A stretch of DNA of 64,000 nt from Leifsonia shinshuensis (GTDB lineage: Bacteria > Actinomycetota > Actinomycetes > Actinomycetales > Microbacteriaceae), in assembly GCF_022606355.1 (NCBI RefSeq), contig NZ_JAHHZQ010000003.1, positions 496,001-560,000 of the forward strand, given 5' to 3'. A program made the position numbers and the translations under genes. Below are positions 31,626 through 42,066 of this stretch, in pieces (the first letter of the stretch is position 1; each line of letters opens with the position of its first letter). The notes below the pieces were generated by a model. That model did no database searches. It had not been told where the DNA came from and was given only the letters and a program-made list of their open reading frames with translations.

Positions 31626-32816
31626 TCACCCCCTGAGCGACCGGCCCGCGCGCAGGAACGCCGCGGCGTCGGCCGCCGTGAGCGCCAGTGCCAGCGCGCC
31701 GTCGACCGCGGCGCGCTCGGCCGCCGGGCCGATGGCATCGTCGGCGAACGCGGGCGTGTGCGGAGCGGAGGAGCACTCCTGGATGGCGATCAGCGGATGG
31801 ATCGACGGAACGACCCGCGAGACGTTCCCCATATCGGTGGAGCCGCCCGGCGACCCCGAGTACGGCTGTGGCGAGCGGCCGAGCGCGGCGAGGTTGCTGT
31901 CCCACGCGCGGGCCAGCACCGGGTTCTGGACCACGTCGGCATAGGTGGGTTCCGCGTCCTGCCAGCTCATCGAGCACCCGGTGGCCGTCGCGCCGCCTTC
32001 GAAGCAGGCGAGGACCCGCCGCCGCACGCCCTCCACCGCCTCGAGCGTGTCGGCGCGCACCTCGGCGCGCACCAGGGTCGACGACGGAATGATGTTGGTC
32101 GCCTCCCCGCCGTCGGCGACGAACGCATTGGTGCGCACGCCGTCCGGGAGGTGCTGGCGCAGGAGCCCGAGGGCGACGAGGCCGATCGTCGCGGCGTTCG
32201 CCGCGTTGACACCCTCCGGGCTGGGGGCGCCGGCATGGCCGGGGAGCCCCCGGAAGGACACGTCGAAGCGGGCGACAGCCTGCGTGCGCACGTCGGCGCA
32301 GCGCAGATCGCGCCCGGGGCCGGCGTGGACCATGAGGGAGAAGTCGACACCGTCCCACGCCCCTGCGTCGAGCATGCGGATCTTCCCGCCGCCATGCTCC
32401 TCCGCCGGTGTTCCCAGCAGCCTCACTCGGAGGCCGAGAGCGTCGGCGACGCCGGCCAGCGCGATCGCCGCGCCCACGCCGGCTGCGGCGATGACATTGT
32501 GTCCGCAGGCGTGGCCGATCCCCGGAAGCGCGTCGTACTCCGCGCAGATCGCGACCGTGAGGTCGCCATCGCCGTAGGCGGCGTCGACAGCCGTGTCGAG
32601 CTCGAACGCCCCGACCTGGACCGTGAACCCCTCTGCGCGCAACGCGTCGGCGATGCCGGCCGCCGCGCGGTGCTCCGCGAACGCCAGCTCGGGATGCCCG
32701 TGGATCTCTCCACTCAGCGTGACCACCCGCTCCGCCCAGGCCGCACGCGAGTCCAGCAGGGCGTCGCGGATCGCGTCGTCGGCGCGGTACGCGAGTCGCG
32801 GTTCTGCGATGGTCAT
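31626..32816 (-). CDS. M20 family metal-dependent amidohydrolase
   Basis: 396 residues. Metal motifs of the M20D aminoacylase/p-aminobenzoyl-glutamate hydrolase group are visible: HGHPELAF near 40, CAEYDALPGIGHACGHN (about 91-107), GTPAEEHGGGK with the catalytic Glu, the dimerisation segment FDVSFRGLPGHAGAPSPEG, and PGGSTDMGNVS near the end. Cleaves an amide bond of an N-acylated amino acid-like substrate in the cytoplasm. The start overlaps the MFS stop by ATGA, so the two are coupled, which suggests transport of its substrate or product by the MFS protein. Confidence 0.87.
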   Translation of the reverse strand: MTIAEPRLAYRADDAIRDALLDSRAAWAERVVTLSGEIHGHPELAFAEHRAAAGIADALRAEGFTVQVGAFELDTAVDAAYGDGDLTVAICAEYDALPGIGHACGHNVIAAAGVGAAIALAGVADALGLRVRLLGTPAEEHGGGKIRMLDAGAWDGVDFSLMVHAGPGRDLRCADVRTQAVARFDVSFRGLPGHAGAPSPEGVNAANAATIGLVALGLLRQHLPDGVRTNAFVADGGEATNIIPSSTLVRAEVRADTLEAVEGVRRRVLACFEGGATATGCSMSWQDAEPTYADVVQNPVLARAWDSNLAALGRSPQPYSGSPGGSTDMGNVSRVVPSIHPLIAIQECSSAPHTPAFADDAIGPAAERAAVDGALALALTAADAAAFLRAGRSLRG

Positions 32817-34276
32817 CGTTCCTCGACCGGCTCGGTGACGGCACGGCCGGAGTCGTGCGGCTCCTGGGCCGGCGGGCCCACCCGGATACGCATCCCGACG
32901 ACGGCGAGGACGAGGGCGATCACCAGGCAGATCGCCCACACCGCGAAGAACGATGAGGGTGCGGAGTGATCGCCTGCCGCGCCACCGCCGGCCGGCGCGA
33001 CGACGAACAGCGACATGACGAGGGCGAACACCGCGCCGGCCGCCGCACCCGCCGCCGTGCGCGCCGTGTTGAAGAGCGCGGAGGCGATGCCGACCGAATC
33101 CGCCGGGGCGTTCCGGACGACGACCGCCGGGAGGACGGCGAGCAGCACGCCGGCGGACACGCCGCCGACAGCCATGGCGGCGATGAACAGGGCGGCCGCC
33201 TGCGCAAGGCCGATCATGAGTGCGAAGCTCGCCGCGGCCACCGCTCCCGCGAGCGCGATCGCGCGCGCCGCGGAGATCCGTCGCGCGAGCCGGTCGCCCA
33301 GGAGCGTGCCGACGAACGCGGCGAGCGCATAGAGCACGATGATCGCCCCGGCCGCTGCCGGCGGGATACCGAGACCGTAGCCGTCGCGAGCAGGCTCGCC
33401 GAGCAGCCAGAGGAAGCTCGCCGTCTGGCCGCCATAGGTCTGCGCGCCGAACAGGAGCGAGGCGACGATCGGCAGCCCGATCCCTCCCCTGGTGAGCATC
33501 GTCAGGTCGACGAGCGGGTCCGCGATCCTGCGCTCGACGACGACCCACGACAGGAGAAGTGCGGCGCCACCGACGAGCAGGACGATGGTGCGGACATCGC
33601 CCCAGCCCCAGACGCCGGCATTCGAGATGCCCGTCAGCACCGCGAGCAGGCCCGCGGTCAGCAGGATCGCACCGATCACATCCACCCGGCCCCGCTTGCG
33701 CACCACGGTCTCCGGCACGAGGAGGATGACGACAGGTACGCACAGCGCGACGAAGACCGCCGGCACCAGCAGCACGACGGTGAGGTCGCCGATCGCGCCG
33801 AAGAGCAGCCCGGACGCCAGCGAACCGACGGCGGCGCCAAGGGTGAGGGCGCCGACCAGCACGCCGATGCTGCGGCTGGCCGAGCGCTCGTCCCTGGCAC
33901 GGACGATCGCGAACTCCAGGGGGAGGAAGGCGGCCAGCGGCGCCTGCAACGCACGGCCGACGAGGAAGATCTCGAAGCTCGGCGCGAAGGCGACGACCAG
34001 GGAGCCGACGGCGACCAGCGCCGAGGCAACGACGAGGAGGCGCTTGTGGCCGAACATGTCGCCGAGTTTGGCGAGGATGGGCACGCAGGCGACGGTCACG
34101 AGCATGTACATCGCGTTCACCCAGTTGAGCGCACCTGCTCCGACGTCGAACTGGCGCCCGATCGCCGCGAGCAGCGGCGAGAACCACCCCTGCAGCGCGC
34201 CGCTGCCGAACTCCATCACCACCAGGAAGCCGACGACGCCGAAGGCGGATCGGGCCGGGGAGAGTCTTCGCTGCAT
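32813..34276 (-). CDS. MFS transporter, DHA2-like with 14 TM segments
   Basis: 487 residues, about 14 hydrophobic helices. Motif A-like LAKLGDMFGHKRLL lies near residues 68-81, with the second-half equivalent TLLGDRLARRISAARA. The 14-TM drug:H+ antiporter-2 type normally exports; an uptake role is possible given coupling to the M20 hydrolase. It is divergent from the Lrp-type regulator at 34357, which is its likely controller. Confidence 0.85.
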   Translation of the reverse strand: MQRRLSPARSAFGVVGFLVVMEFGSGALQGWFSPLLAAIGRQFDVGAGALNWVNAMYMLVTVACVPILAKLGDMFGHKRLLVVASALVAVGSLVVAFAPSFEIFLVGRALQAPLAAFLPLEFAIVRARDERSASRSIGVLVGALTLGAAVGSLASGLLFGAIGDLTVVLLVPAVFVALCVPVVILLVPETVVRKRGRVDVIGAILLTAGLLAVLTGISNAGVWGWGDVRTIVLLVGGAALLLSWVVVERRIADPLVDLTMLTRGGIGLPIVASLLFGAQTYGGQTASFLWLLGEPARDGYGLGIPPAAAGAIIVLYALAAFVGTLLGDRLARRISAARAIALAGAVAAASFALMIGLAQAAALFIAAMAVGGVSAGVLLAVLPAVVVRNAPADSVGIASALFNTARTAAGAAAGAVFALVMSLFVVAPAGGGAAGDHSAPSSFFAVWAICLVIALVLAVVGMRIRVGPPAQEPHDSGRAVTEPVEER

Positions 34277-34342
34277 GGAGTGCTCCTCAATTCGGATCGA
34301 CGGTGATGGATCATCGTCACCGTGCGTGGCGGCATCGGCGCA

Positions 34343-34359
34343 TAGAATGCAGTTTTGTG
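34343..34359 (+). promoter_or_regulatory. -10 box placing transcription start at a GTG start codon
   Basis: TAGAAT (34343-34348) lies 8 bases before the GTG at 34357, implying a leaderless mRNA for the Lrp-type gene. Confidence 0.4.
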
Positions 34360-35406
34360 ATCAGAAATGCTGCCTTGCCGCAGGTTATGGGCCTCGAAGA
34401 GATCGACAGGCGATTGATCCAAGCGCTGCAGATCAATCCCCGCGCCCGGTGGGCCTCCATCGCGCCGATCGTCGGCGTCGATGCCGTCACGCTCGCCCGC
34501 CGCTGGGAACGGCTCTCGGAGCACGGCCTGGCGTGGGTGGCCGGCCACCCCGGCGCGCAGGCGCGCGGACCGTCGGCGATCCTCGAGATCGAGGCCGAGC
34601 CCGGCGCCACGATGGAGATCGCCCGCGCGCTCGCGGCGGACCCGGAGGCCTTCACGATCGACCACACCGCGGGAGGGCGCGACCTGCTCGTGATCGCCGG
34701 CGCGTCCGACCTGGATGCGCTGAGCGACTACATCATCAGCAGGATGCGGCGGCTCGACGGCGTGCGGGCGACACGCACCCTGATCCTGTCCTCTCCGTTC
34801 ACGGACTCCGGCCAGTGGCGGCTGCGCTCGCTGTCGGCCGACGAGGTGGCTGCGGTCGAGCGGACCATTCCTCCGCAGGCGGGTGGACGCGGGGGCGGTC
34901 GTCCTGAGGTCGACCCGCATCTGGAGCGCGACCTGCTGCGGCTGCTCGGCCACGACGGGCGCGCCACCGTGACGGCGCTGGCCCGGGAGCTCGGCGTCGG
35001 ACAGCGGAGGATCCGGGAGGCGCTCGCGACGCTCACCGCCCAGGGGCGCCTGGTCGTGCGTACCGAGGTGGCGCGCGCCCATTCGGGGTGGCCGGTGCAC
35101 GCCTGGTACTTCGTGCGGGTGCCGGCGGCGATGGCCGCGCGGGTGGGCACCGCCCTGACGCGCATCAACGAGGTGCGGATGGCCGCCTCCACGCTCGGCC
35201 CGTACAACCTCGTGCTGTCCGTCTGGATGAGGACCCTCGGCGATGTTCAGCGGCTGGAGGCCGCGATCGAGGAGAGCGTCCCCGGCGTCTCGATCGCGGA
35301 CCGCTCGGTGGTGCTGCGCAGTCTGAAGAAGGAGGGGCGCTACCTGCAGGACGGAGGAGCTGCAACCGACGAAGTCGTGCCACTGCCGACGTCGATCCTG
35401 CACTGA
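34357..35406 (+). CDS. Two-domain Lrp/AsnC family regulator
   Basis: About 349 residues, twice a normal Lrp. The first helix-turn-helix near residues 12-50 (EEIDRRLIQALQINPRARW) and an effector segment are followed by a second helix-turn-helix (LERDLLRLLGHDGRATVTALAREL) and a second RAM-like domain (WYFVRVPAAMAARVG). Such tandem AsnC regulators occur in actinobacteria. The start could also be the ATG at 34387. Placed between the divergent MFS/M20 pair and serine dehydratase, it may respond to an amino acid (inference). Confidence 0.8.
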   Translation: MIRNAALPQVMGLEEIDRRLIQALQINPRARWASIAPIVGVDAVTLARRWERLSEHGLAWVAGHPGAQARGPSAILEIEAEPGATMEIARALAADPEAFTIDHTAGGRDLLVIAGASDLDALSDYIISRMRRLDGVRATRTLILSSPFTDSGQWRLRSLSADEVAAVERTIPPQAGGRGGGRPEVDPHLERDLLRLLGHDGRATVTALARELGVGQRRIREALATLTAQGRLVVRTEVARAHSGWPVHAWYFVRVPAAMAARVGTALTRINEVRMAASTLGPYNLVLSVWMRTLGDVQRLEAAIEESVPGVSIADRSVVLRSLKKEGRYLQDGGAATDEVVPLPTSILH

Positions 35407-35475
35407 CTGACGTTTTCGAGCCGAGAACCTGCGAATCGAGCGTCATGGCGACCCGATCGCCTACCGTGGCGGTCC

Positions 35476-36879
<1,404 letters not shown>

Positions 36880-36898
36880 CGCCAGAGGAGGCGACATC

Positions 36899-38107
36899 GT
36901 GAAACGCACCGTTTTCACCGGAGGACAGGTCTTCGACGGCACATCGACGTCGCTCGCCGACGTCGTCGTGGAGGGGCGGCGCATCGTCGACGTCGGCGTC
37001 GGGTTGGACGGCGACGACGCCGTCGACTGCGCGGGGATGTCGATCGTGCCCGGCCTTTTCGACTGTCATGTCCACGTCTTGATCCGCGACCTCGACGTGG
37101 CACGCAGCGAGCAGGAGCCCTACTCGCTCCCGTACTACGAGGCGGTGCGGAACCTGTCCCTGCTGCTCGATCAGGGCATCACGTCGGCGCGCGATGCGGC
37201 CGGAGCCGACGCGGGCGTCCGGCGGGCCATCGAGAAGGGGCTCATCGAAGGCCCGCGCCTGCAGCTCGCCCTCGTCATGCTCTCCCAGACGGGCGGCCAC
37301 AGCGACCTGCACCTCCCCTCGGGCGGCAGCCGGTCGATGGCGATGATGATGCCGAACCCCGGGCGGCCCCGCGCGGTGCGCGACGGCGTCGACGACGTGC
37401 GGCGGGGAGTGCGGGAGATCCTGCGCGCCGGCGCGGACGCGATCAAGGTCGCGACCACGGGAGGAGTCATGTCTGTCGGCGACGACCCGCGCCACGCGCA
37501 TTTCCGCGACGACGAGCTGGAGGTGATCGCTGCCGAGGCGGCCGCGGCCGGGAGCTACTTCTTCGCCCACGCCCAGGGCGCCGAGGGGATCAAGGCGGCG
37601 CTGCGCCACGGGGCGCGCTCGATCGAGCACGGCTACCACCTCGACGATGAGGCCATCGACCTCATGTTGAGCACGGGGGCCTGGCTCGTGCCCACCCTGT
37701 CGGCGACCCAGGCGATCGTGGACGCGGGCGATCGAGGCGTGCCGATCGCGCCCGAGAGCCTCGCGCTCGCCCGGGAGGCTCTCGACGCGCACCGGGCCAG
37801 CTTCGCCCGAGCGGTCGACGCCGGCGTGAAGGTCGCGATGGGCACCGACTCCCCGCCGTACGGGCATCCCTCCGCGAGCAACCTGGACGAGCTGCAGCTG
37901 ATGGTCCGGGCCTCGTCGATGACCCCCGCAGACGCCTGGAGAGCCACCACCGCGAGCGCGGCCGCCCTTCTCCGGCAGCACGACCTCGGCGCCATCGCGC
38001 CCGGCGCGCTCGCCGATCTTGTCGTGCTGGACGGCCGGCTCGCCGATCTCGGAGGCCTGCGCGAGCGGATCCGGCACGTCGTCATCGACGGGCGGCGGGT
38101 GCGGTGA
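36899..38107 (+). CDS. Metal-dependent amidohydrolase (imidazolonepropionase/prolidase-like)
   Basis: 402 residues from the GTG at 36899; GAGGAGG stands 7 bases upstream. Amidohydrolase-superfamily TIM barrel: entry beta strands TVFTGGQVFDG, the metal motif GLFDCHVHV near 60-68, ATTGGVMSVGDD, AHAQGAEGIKAALRHGARSIEHG with later metal His residues, and GTDSPPYGHP with the catalytic Asp. Members hydrolyse dipeptide-, imidazolone- or organophosphate-like bonds. Transcribed with sdaA. Its last 26 bases overlap the convergent alpha/beta hydrolase gene. Confidence 0.88.
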   Translation: MKRTVFTGGQVFDGTSTSLADVVVEGRRIVDVGVGLDGDDAVDCAGMSIVPGLFDCHVHVLIRDLDVARSEQEPYSLPYYEAVRNLSLLLDQGITSARDAAGADAGVRRAIEKGLIEGPRLQLALVMLSQTGGHSDLHLPSGGSRSMAMMMPNPGRPRAVRDGVDDVRRGVREILRAGADAIKVATTGGVMSVGDDPRHAHFRDDELEVIAAEAAAAGSYFFAHAQGAEGIKAALRHGARSIEHGYHLDDEAIDLMLSTGAWLVPTLSATQAIVDAGDRGVPIAPESLALAREALDAHRASFARAVDAGVKVAMGTDSPPYGHPSASNLDELQLMVRASSMTPADAWRATTASAAALLRQHDLGAIAPGALADLVVLDGRLADLGGLRERIRHVVIDGRRVR

Positions 38108-38891
38108 GGAAGGCGCCGATCGCGGCGGCCGCGCGAGCGGGCTGCTCGTTCTCCCAGGCGTGACCGCTGCCCGCGAGCACGAGCACGTCGGCACGCGGGA
38201 GCTCGCCGGCCAGCGACAGCGCGTCCCTCAGCGGGACCACCGTGTCGTCCCTGCCGTGCAGCACGAGCGTCTCTGCGGCGATCGCCCCGAGGCGCCCGCG
38301 GGTGTCGAACGAGCGTGCGGCGGCAAACCGGCGCACGAGCCTGTCGCCTTCGTCCGACCTCGCCCCCGCGGCCCCCTCTGCGTCCGCAGGCGCTACGGCA
38401 GGAGCCATTCGTGCGAGGAGAGCTCTGGCGCGCTTCTCGTCGCCGCGTTCGAGCGCACCGAGGAGTTCCGCCACAGGAGCCGCGACCCGTTCCGCGCGGA
38501 ACGGGGACTGCGATGTGGCGCCGAGCACGAGGCCGTGCAGCAGCTCCGGATGCCGCAGCGCGAACGCCTGCGCCACCATCCCGCCGAACGAGGTTCCGAG
38601 CACATGGGTCCTGGCGAAGCCGAGCGCCCGGATCAGCGCGGCGAGGTCGTCGGCGAGATCGTCGGTCGTGTACGTCGACGGTCCGAACGTTGTCGCCCCG
38701 CGGTCCCGCTGATCGTACGTGATCACCGTGAACCGGGGCACCAGGTGGCCGCGCAGCTCGTCGAAGAGCTCCTGCCCGATCTGCAGTCCGTGGACGAGGA
38801 TGAGGGGAGGCCCGGCGCCGTCGAGCCGGAACGAGGTGAGCCCCGCGCCGGTGCGGACGAGCGACGCCGTGCCTGCCGTCTGCTGCGTCAC
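38082..38891 (-). CDS. Alpha/beta hydrolase
   Basis: 269 residues starting at the GTG at 38891, which overlaps the stop of the previous gene (GTGA). Oxyanion HGLQIG near residue 34, nucleophile elbow GTSFGG (Ser near 99), catalytic Asp in HGRDDTVVP, His in GSGHAWENE. Typical small-molecule esterase or C-C hydrolase of the meta-cleavage/haloperoxidase type. Coupled to a crotonase-fold gene, suggesting steps of one catabolic route. Confidence 0.85.
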   Translation of the reverse strand: MTQQTAGTASLVRTGAGLTSFRLDGAGPPLILVHGLQIGQELFDELRGHLVPRFTVITYDQRDRGATTFGPSTYTTDDLADDLAALIRALGFARTHVLGTSFGGMVAQAFALRHPELLHGLVLGATSQSPFRAERVAAPVAELLGALERGDEKRARALLARMAPAVAPADAEGAAGARSDEGDRLVRRFAAARSFDTRGRLGAIAAETLVLHGRDDTVVPLRDALSLAGELPRADVLVLAGSGHAWENEQPARAAAAIGAFLTAPAARR

Positions 38892-39742
38892 CAGATCTTT
38901 CGCTTGCGCGCGTCGGCGACCAGGTCGGGATCGGGGATGAGCGCCTTGGAGGCGACGGTCGCCAGCGACTGCTGCGAGAAGTGGAAGCCGAAGTCCTCGG
39001 TCACCAGCTTGCGCCACGGGCGGTTGAGAATGTTGTGCGTCGCCCAGCGCGCGAACCGCGGGCGCTTCATGATGTCGCGGGCGAGTGCCCACGCCTTCGG
39101 CACGAGCTCCTCGCGCGGGAGCACGTCGCTGACCAGCCCGTACTCGAGCGCCTTGCGGGCGGGGATCCCGGTGCCGCCGTAGATGGCGTAGGCAGCCCGC
39201 TTGGTTCCCATCAGGTGCTGCAGCGCGAGCGAGAGCCCGTCGCCGGGGGCCGTGCCGACCATGAAGTGGGGGTCCATGAAGTCGGCGTCCTCGGCCGCGA
39301 GCGTCACGTCGCACATCAGGGCGAACTCGGTGTGGATCCCGGGGCCGTTCACCGCGGCGATGGTGGGGATGTCGATGTTGTTCACGAAGTTCTCGATCAG
39401 TTTCCAGGCGTCGATCGTCTGCTGGAAGATGTAGTCCGGGGTCTCGTCGACCAGCGGCTTCGGCCAGGTCTGACGCGGGTCGCCCTGGAACCACGCGTCG
39501 CCCGTCCCCGTGATGATCAGCACCTGGTTCTCGGGGTCGTTCCCGACGTCCTGCCAGACCCGGCTCCAGGCGTTGTGCGCGGCCCAGTTGTGCACGTACG
39601 ATCCGCCATCGGTGTGCAGGCGCAGCTCGAGGATGCCGCCCTCCCGTCGCATCTCGAAGAAGTCGGCGTAGCGCTTCGAGTACTCCTCCAGCGGGGTGGG
39701 TGCGACGTGACCGTCCCATCCGAAGCTCGATGTGTCCACCAT
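38888..39742 (-). CDS. Enoyl-CoA hydratase/isomerase (crotonase) family protein
   Basis: 284 residues. Crotonase fold: LIITGTGDAWFQGDP (first oxyanion loop, near 75-88), AAVNGPGIHTEFALMCDVTLAAEDADF (second loop region), MVGTAPGDG and KALEYGLVSDVL. The long N-terminus and GIHTE in place of the common G-G-G-x-E resemble the 6-oxocamphor hydrolase-like branch, which cleaves beta-diketones, rather than a CoA hydratase. That assignment is an inference. Coupled to the alpha/beta hydrolase; TetR regulator upstream. Confidence 0.85.
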   Translation of the reverse strand: MVDTSSFGWDGHVAPTPLEEYSKRYADFFEMRREGGILELRLHTDGGSYVHNWAAHNAWSRVWQDVGNDPENQVLIITGTGDAWFQGDPRQTWPKPLVDETPDYIFQQTIDAWKLIENFVNNIDIPTIAAVNGPGIHTEFALMCDVTLAAEDADFMDPHFMVGTAPGDGLSLALQHLMGTKRAAYAIYGGTGIPARKALEYGLVSDVLPREELVPKAWALARDIMKRPRFARWATHNILNRPWRKLVTEDFGFHFSQQSLATVASKALIPDPDLVADARKRKIW

Positions 39743-39783
39743 GAAAAGTCCCTTCGTCGGGGCGGCCGTTCCCGCCCGTTAAC

Positions 39784-39798
39784 GAGACACTTTATCTC
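39784..39798. promoter_or_regulatory. Possible TetR operator
   Basis: GAGACACTTTATCTC, with matching GAGA/TCTC arms, 42 bases before the crotonase start and between it and the TetR gene end. Confidence 0.35.
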
Positions 39799-39878
39799 GA
39801 TAAGCGGGTGAAGGCCCGTGCGGGGCGGATCCCGCAGGGAACGCGCACTCTGCGGGCAACACCCGAAGTTTCCCGCCT

Positions 39879-40478
39879 CTAATCGGCGCCCTGCCGCCAC
39901 AAACCGGTCACCACGAGCTCGACGATCTCGTGCGCGTCATCCCGGGTGAACGGGCGAGCGCGACGCAGGACGAACCACTGCACGGGGCCCGCGAGCATCA
40001 TGTTGACGAATGGCGCATCGGTGGGCGGGAGCTGCCCCGCCTCGGTGGCGCGATCGAGGCGGCGCTGGAGGTCGTCGGTGCGGCGGTCCAGAAGCTCCCG
40101 GCCGAGGCGGTGCACCTCGTCGGAGTCGTCCGCGCGACCGAGCAGCAGCTGCAGCATCGCACGACCGCTGGCGGACGCAGCGGCCTCGGCGAACGCGAGC
40201 AGGAAGGCGGTCAGATCGCGCACGATCTCCCCGGTGTCGTCGATCGGCACCGAGAGCTCGGCGAACCGCCCGAGCACCTCGCGGACCAGGTCATCCCGCT
40301 TGGGCCATCGGCGGTACACCGTGGCCCGACCGACCTGAGCACGAGAGGCCAGCTCCTCGTACTGCAGCCCATCGATCCCCTTGTCGGCGAGGATCTCGAG
40401 CGCCGCCGCCAGCAACCGCTCGGTGACATCGCGGTTGCGCCCGCCGGGACGACGCATCGGTGAGGAGTCGACCGCCAT
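39879..40478 (-). CDS. TetR family transcriptional regulator
   Basis: 199 residues. The TetR helix-turn-helix lies near residues 20-66 (TERLLAAALEILADKGIDGL, then VGRATVYRRWPKRDDL). The C-terminal all-helical ligand domain is of the TetR_C_16-like type: LLLGRADDSDEVHRLG, APFVNMMLAGPVQWF. Upstream of and same-strand with the crotonase/hydrolase pair, so the likely regulator of that operon. Confidence 0.88.
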   Translation of the reverse strand: MAVDSSPMRRPGGRNRDVTERLLAAALEILADKGIDGLQYEELASRAQVGRATVYRRWPKRDDLVREVLGRFAELSVPIDDTGEIVRDLTAFLLAFAEAAASASGRAMLQLLLGRADDSDEVHRLGRELLDRRTDDLQRRLDRATEAGQLPPTDAPFVNMMLAGPVQWFVLRRARPFTRDDAHEIVELVVTGLWRQGAD

Positions 40479-40623
40479 GCGCCGCGACCTCCTTCCGGGT
40501 TCTCAGCCGATGCTAGCCGCTCCGCCGCGGAGCTCGGCAGGAACAACTCATCACGTGACGGGCCCGACGCGTGCAGCCAGATGCCCGACTCGACGTAACT
40601 GTGAAATAGGCCGATGAACCACG

Positions 40624-40652
40624 AAACGGCGGCTGATCATCAGCCGCCGTTT
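40624..40652 (-). terminator. Terminator after the tRNA pair
   Basis: AAACGGCGGCTGAT and ATCAGCCGCCGTTT are perfect inverted 14-base arms around one base, 20 bases past the tRNA-Met 3' end. Confidence 0.7.
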
Positions 40653-40671
40653 CCAGTGTTTTCGAGCTATG

Positions 40672-40745
40672 TAGCGAGGGCGGGACTCGAACCCGCGACA
40701 CCACGATTATGAGCCGTGTGCTCTAACCACCTGAGCTACCCCGCC
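40672..40745 (-). tRNA. tRNA-Met (CAT), elongator type
   Basis: 74 bases. Seven-base acceptor stem GGCGGGG/CCTCGCT with two G-T pairs, D arm GCTCAGGTGGTTAGAGC, anticodon stem CACGG/TCGTG with loop CTCATAA, T arm GCGGGTTCGAGTCCCGC, discriminator A. G1 pairs with T72, unlike the unpaired initiator end. Confidence 0.93.
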
Positions 40746-40776
40746 GGGGCCTCCCGTCGTCGCGACCGGGAGACGG

Positions 40777-40848
<72 letters not shown>

Positions 40849-41000
40849 GAAGCCGGGGCATCCGGAGAAGTCCGGGCCGTTTTCGGCAACCGTACGAGGA
40901 TACCATCCTCGCGAGGGTGCTTCGTACCACCCGGACCCCCCGAAAACCCGTCGGCGCGGAGCGCGCGCGGCACTCGGGGCGCCGCCGCGTCGGGCGTCGG

Positions 41001-41957
41001 CTACGCGGCCTTGGCGGTTTCCGAGGCGCCGTCCAGCGCGGCCAGCTCGTCAGGGGTGAGCTCGACGGTGACCGAGGCGAGGAGGTCGGGAAGCTGCTCC
41101 AGCGTGCGGGCGCTCGCGATCGGTGCGGTGACCGTCGGCTGGGCGGCGAGCCAGGCGAGGGCGATGGTCGCCACGGAGGCGCCGTGGGCCGCCGCGACGT
41201 CGTCGAGGGCGGCGAGCACGCTGTGGCCGGTCTGGTCGAGGTACTTCGCTGCTCCGGCCGCGCGGGCGCTCTCGACGGTCACACCGTCGCGGTACTTGCC
41301 GGTCAGGAACCCCGCGGCGAGCGCGAAGTACGGCATGACGCCCAGGTTCTCGCGCTCGGCGAGCGCACGGTACTTCTCTTCGTACGAGCGCTCGACCAGG
41401 TTGTAGTGCGGCTGCAGGGCGACGGCCCGGTGGAGGCCCTCGCGCTCGGTGATCGCGAACCACTCCTCGATACGCTCCGGCGAGTAGTTGGAGATGCCGA
41501 TGGCGCGCACCTTGCCGGCGTCGACCAGACCCGACAGGGCGCCGACAGTCTCCTCCAGCGGAACACTCTCGTCGTCGAAGTGCGCGTAGTAGAGGTCGAT
41601 GCGGTCGCTCTTCAGGCGCTCCAGAGAAGCGTCCGCGGCGCGGCGGATGTTGTCGGCGGCGAGGCCCTTGAAGTCGGGGTGCTGACTGACCTTTGTCGCG
41701 AGCACCACGTCGTCGCGGTTGCCGCGAGCCTCGAACCACTCGCCGAGGATGCGCTCCGAGTCGCCGCCGGTGTTGCCGGGCACCCACGCCGAGTAGCCGT
41801 CCGCCGTGTCGACGAAGTTGCCCCCGGCCGCCGTGTAGGCGTCGAGCACGGCGAAGGAGGTGTCGCGGTCGGCCGTCCAGCCGAACACGTTCCCACCCAG
41901 CGAGAGTGGGAAGACGTGGAGGTCGGAGGTTCCGATGGCGCGGCGCGGAGAAGTCAT
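41001..41957 (-). CDS. Aldo/keto reductase
   Basis: 318 residues from MTSPRRAIGTSDL, with AAAGGA 8 bases upstream. TIM barrel with the catalytic set: Asp and Tyr in FVDTADGYS, Lys in VLATKVSQ, His in YYAHFDDESVP. The C-terminal NADPH site reads ASARTLEQLPD. Reduces aldehydes or ketones. Monocistronic; substrate unknown. Confidence 0.9.
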   Translation of the reverse strand: MTSPRRAIGTSDLHVFPLSLGGNVFGWTADRDTSFAVLDAYTAAGGNFVDTADGYSAWVPGNTGGDSERILGEWFEARGNRDDVVLATKVSQHPDFKGLAADNIRRAADASLERLKSDRIDLYYAHFDDESVPLEETVGALSGLVDAGKVRAIGISNYSPERIEEWFAITEREGLHRAVALQPHYNLVERSYEEKYRALAERENLGVMPYFALAAGFLTGKYRDGVTVESARAAGAAKYLDQTGHSVLAALDDVAAAHGASVATIALAWLAAQPTVTAPIASARTLEQLPDLLASVTVELTPDELAALDGASETAKAA

Positions 41958-42066
41958 TCCGTGATCCTTTCGTGGCTGTCTCCTCACGCTAACGCGGCGG
42001 CCCTGGCGCTATTCCGTTTGTGACCGAAGATGTGGAGAGGTGAAGGCTGGGCTCTACTGTGGAGGA

